DNA of 64,000 bases. Source: Linderina pennispora (Eukaryota; Kickxellomycota; Kickxellomycetes; Kickxellales; Kickxellaceae). The notes beneath the pieces are model-generated. The model did no database searches. It saw only the letters and a program-made list of their open reading frames with translations, and was not told the DNA's origin. The stretch lies in NCBI RefSeq assembly GCF_002104995.1, contig NW_024468253.1, forward strand, positions 496,001 through 560,000, in the 5' to 3' direction. The position numbers were made by a program, and so were the translations under genes. Positions 61,670-64,000 of this stretch are shown piece after piece (the first letter of the stretch is position 1; each line of letters starts with the position of its first letter).

Positions 61670-62999
61670 TCAGAATCCTATAATGGCTTCAAGGGCGTAT
61701 TAGCATGAGGCGCAGTTGAATATACACATGCAGCTCAAGGCAATCAGGTTTGGCACACTTACCATAGCGCATCTGGCGGTCCTTTTTCGCCTGACGGGTC
61801 TTCCCCTGAGCCGCCTTCACCTGAGCCCCCTGCTCCTGCGACTGCATGGCAAGGTACATGATGTTGTGCTTCTGCTTCTGCTTCTTGCTGATCTGGTCAA
61901 TGTCTACAGCACCCTTGTGAGGCACATGCGGGCGAGATGACGCAGCAGCAGCAGCCTGAGCAGTGCGGGCATCAAAGTTCTCTGTGTCAGCAAGCTGGGC
62001 TTGCTGAGAGACATCCCTGACTGCATCTGCGCTGATCCCAAATGCCTCGCCGCGCCTGAACGCCCCGCGGCCAATAAGCGCCTCCAGGCTAGCATCATCT
62101 ATAGCAGTGGCCAAGGGCTGCTGCTGATCGCCGTCTTCGTTCTCATGCTGCATCTCGGGATACAGCTCTGCAGCATCGATGTATACACCGCTGGCTGTGT
62201 CGTAATAAAGGTATTGATTGGTCATGTAATCGTAGTAGTATCCGCTGGCTGCATCGTATACAAGCCAGGAAGCATCGTGTTGGCTTTGCAGGGCATCCGG
62301 AGCATCGGAATCGTGTGCACTCCCCGACCCGTCCTGCTCCGGACGCATATCATCGGAATATGTGACGTTGCATGGGGGCTCCGACAGCGTAAAGAAGGGG
62401 CTGGCTGAGGGTTCAGCAGACTGTACAGATGAATGGGTGGCCATTGCTTCTGATTTCTCTAAACTGGGTGACTTGGTGTGACGCTTTGTAGCCTTGTCTG
62501 TTCCTGGATGGCCTAGTGTGCGTTTCCTGGATGCTACAGAGTGCGGGACCAACACAGGCGGGACGTGGTCTGAGTTGGTTTGCTGACCGCGTACGCCAGT
62601 ATTGTTGCCTTGCTGCTGCTTCGATGCACTGGATGCAGTAGCCCTAGGGGCAGGTAGAATACTGGCTAGATCCGAAAACTCGCCATGCTTTGCGCTGGGC
62701 ACGTCCGACTTGTCTGTATACTTCTCTTTCACTGTCGCCGACACACCAGCAGCGGGGTCGGGCCCGGGTGGCAAATCGGCAACAATTTGGATTTCGTTGC
62801 TGCCGGCCTGATGTGGCGACGTCCTCGGAGGCGGCAAAATCTCCGCCAGTTTTGTGTCGAGGGCACGTGACGGCTGCGTGGACTGCCTTGATCCTCCTTT
62901 CTTCTCAGTTGTGGCAGGGGGTCTACGTGGCGCATCGGACTCTGACTCTGAGGACGACTCTGACGACGATCCGTATCCAAGTGCTAGTGATAGGCTCAT
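61670..62999 (-). CDS. PRCC-family nuclear protein
   Basis: Two exons: 61763-62999 and a terminal exon of only 8 nt (61670-61677), joined over an 85-nt intron (GTAAGT, CTAAT, TAG). Splicing yields the family's C-terminal YGF. The N-terminus MSLSLALGYGSSSESSSE parallels the MSLVAYASSDE start of human PRCC. The C-terminal block has DISKK-type KKQKQKHNIMYLAMQSQE and RQAKKDRQMRYG. In between sits an unusual aromatic stretch (SWLVYDAASGYYYDYMTNQ) resembling an OCRE repeat, not typical of PRCC. PRCC is linked to spliceosomes and to MAD2B in animals. The first-frame ORF extends 49 codons upstream, but the start at 62997-62999 matches relatives. Confidence 0.82.
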
Positions 63000-63658
63000 T
63001 GTATCATATATGTTGCTGTAGCAATGTGTTTGCTGCTGTATGTACAGGTGCGTGTTGGCACAGCACACCATCCAAGCGAGTAAACCAACATTATGGTCGG
63101 CCATGCAGGAGTTGAAGAAAGCCCGGTATTGCCACGTTAGTTCCATTGCCCATGACCCTGTCTATATACGATAGCTCCTACCCATTAGGTTTAGGCAGCT
63201 GGTGTTTGTCTGGTGGCAGGTCTGCTACATTGGGGAGGGGGAGCATCGCTGCTGGGCTCTCAAAGCAGCTGGAAAAGCACTTGTGGCGAGGGGTTGAGGC
63301 ATAGCAGCAGTCAACCATGGTGTGTGTAATTTGGGGCACCTCGAATATATTCGTTTGGTCCTCAGAAAACAAGAAGGCATGCTTGGCAGAGTCCCTTGGG
63401 CGGGTTGCAAGCCCAGGCAGGATGGAGCCCTGCTATTGCCACGCAGCATATGCTGAAGATGGGAAGGTATGCGCCGTAGCACGTCAGGAGCAGGAGCAGT
63501 GGAAATTGTTTGGCCTCCAGACTGCCATTGGCAGTAGGCGCGCCGGCTAGTGGCGAATGGCCACGTCTCATCACAACGACGCGGTTTCTCTTCCTGTTGG
63601 TACTTGGATTTGCACTTCTTCACAGCATTGCTTTATTTTTATTTTTTTCCTAGTTGGC
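63000..63658. promoter_or_regulatory. Divergent PRCC/USO1 promoter region
   Basis: About 660 bp between divergent starts. Immediately before the USO1 ATG, a T-rich tract ending TTTTTCCTAG looks like a splice acceptor, so a 5' UTR intron is possible. Nothing else recognisable. Confidence 0.4.
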
Positions 63659-64000
63659 ATGGAGTTCTTCAAGCGTTACAGCGCAATTGGCGGTGGGCAA
63701 CAGCAGTCTGCATCTGAGACCATTCAGCGCCTTGCAGACCGGGTTGAGACGTCGACTCTGCTTGAGGACAAGCGGGCGGCAGTGCTGAGTCTCAAGGGCC
63801 TGTCACGCGAATACAAGAAGGTAAGAGCGCACGCCTGGCAACCAGCACCGACTCTGGCGGTTGAATGCATAAAGGTGGCCAAGGGCTTTGCCTAATCTGT
63901 AATGTCGGTGCTGCTTAGGAAATTGGGGAGGCCTCCTTGCCTGCGTTGCTGGCTGTGCTGAAGGAGGACGGGGAGGACCAGAACCTGGTCAAGGCTATTC
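63659..64000 (+). CDS. USO1: Vesicle-tethering factor Uso1/p115, 5' part
   Basis: The armadillo-type head of the Golgi tether starts here and runs off the window. Exon 1 reads MEFFKRYSAIGGG then ETIQRLADRVETSTLLEDKR and VLSLKGLSREYKK, closely matching the p115 N-terminus (TIQKLCDRV, STLLDDRR, ALKSLSKKY). A 98-nt intron (63821-63918, GTAAGA, CTAAT branch, TTAG) leads to EIGEASLPALLAVLKEDG, which keeps phase 0. The upstream in-frame ATG at 63557 would add a hydrophobic leader not found in the family. Confidence 0.9.

Overview
The window is nuclear DNA of a GC-rich, intron-poor filamentous fungus. The introns I can place are mostly 76-98 nt, with GT-AG ends and CTAAY-type branch points. Gene content (Snu114, Clp1, RED, PRCC, Uso1/p115, Atp10, a mitochondrial arginine-type carbamoyl-phosphate synthase, a Srs2/UvrD helicase) is fungal. 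Three clustered ABCC transporters, a fungal_trans-type regulator and a degenerate RGS-type receptor would fit an early-diverging fungus such as the Kickxellales (Coemansia-like). That placement is inference, not shown by the sequence.

Layout. 1-2046: 3' part of the U5 snRNP GTPase Snu114. 2.1-19.7 kb: two similar ABCC transporters head to head, a SENP8/Den1-type protease, Clp1, and a third, more divergent ABCC transporter. 20.4-27.0 kb: an M16 metalloprotease, an Ayr1-like short-chain dehydrogenase and a membrane-associated HSL-type esterase. 27.2-31.7 kb: a fungal_trans regulator and a YFH7-like kinase. 32.0-38.9 kb: lipin and carbamoyl-phosphate synthase. 39.3-45.3 kb: SF1A helicase, Nudix hydrolase (Tnr3/YJR142W type) and splicing factor RED. 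47.0-54.5 kb: a secreted 2501-residue protein with 268 in-register copies of an 8-residue Thr/Tyr repeat. 54.6-57.3 kb: a decayed 7TM gene and ATP10. 57.3-61.3 kb: an AT-rich island with one orphan gene. 61.7-64 kb: PRCC and the start of USO1. Themes that co-occur are pre-mRNA processing (Snu114, Clp1, RED, PRCC) and lipid metabolism (lipin, Ayr1-like reductase, HSL-like esterase), but neither forms a co-regulated block that I can demonstrate.

The most striking pattern is that conserved genes on both strands are interrupted by more than 50 single-base frame breaks. All but two or three have the same sign (one extra base in the gene sense). They are concentrated in about 24 kb of coding sequence, while about 22 kb of other coding sequence has none. 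An unpolished assembly is the simplest explanation, but the bias and clustering deserve a check. Gene spans below are drawn across these breaks. Other leads are the giant repeat gene with its nested higher-order repeats, two TGASTCA elements upstream of the arginine gene, paired CACGTG boxes in the lipin promoter, an in-frame TGA in the M16 protease, a GC-AG intron, an 8-nt terminal exon and the AT-island orphan.
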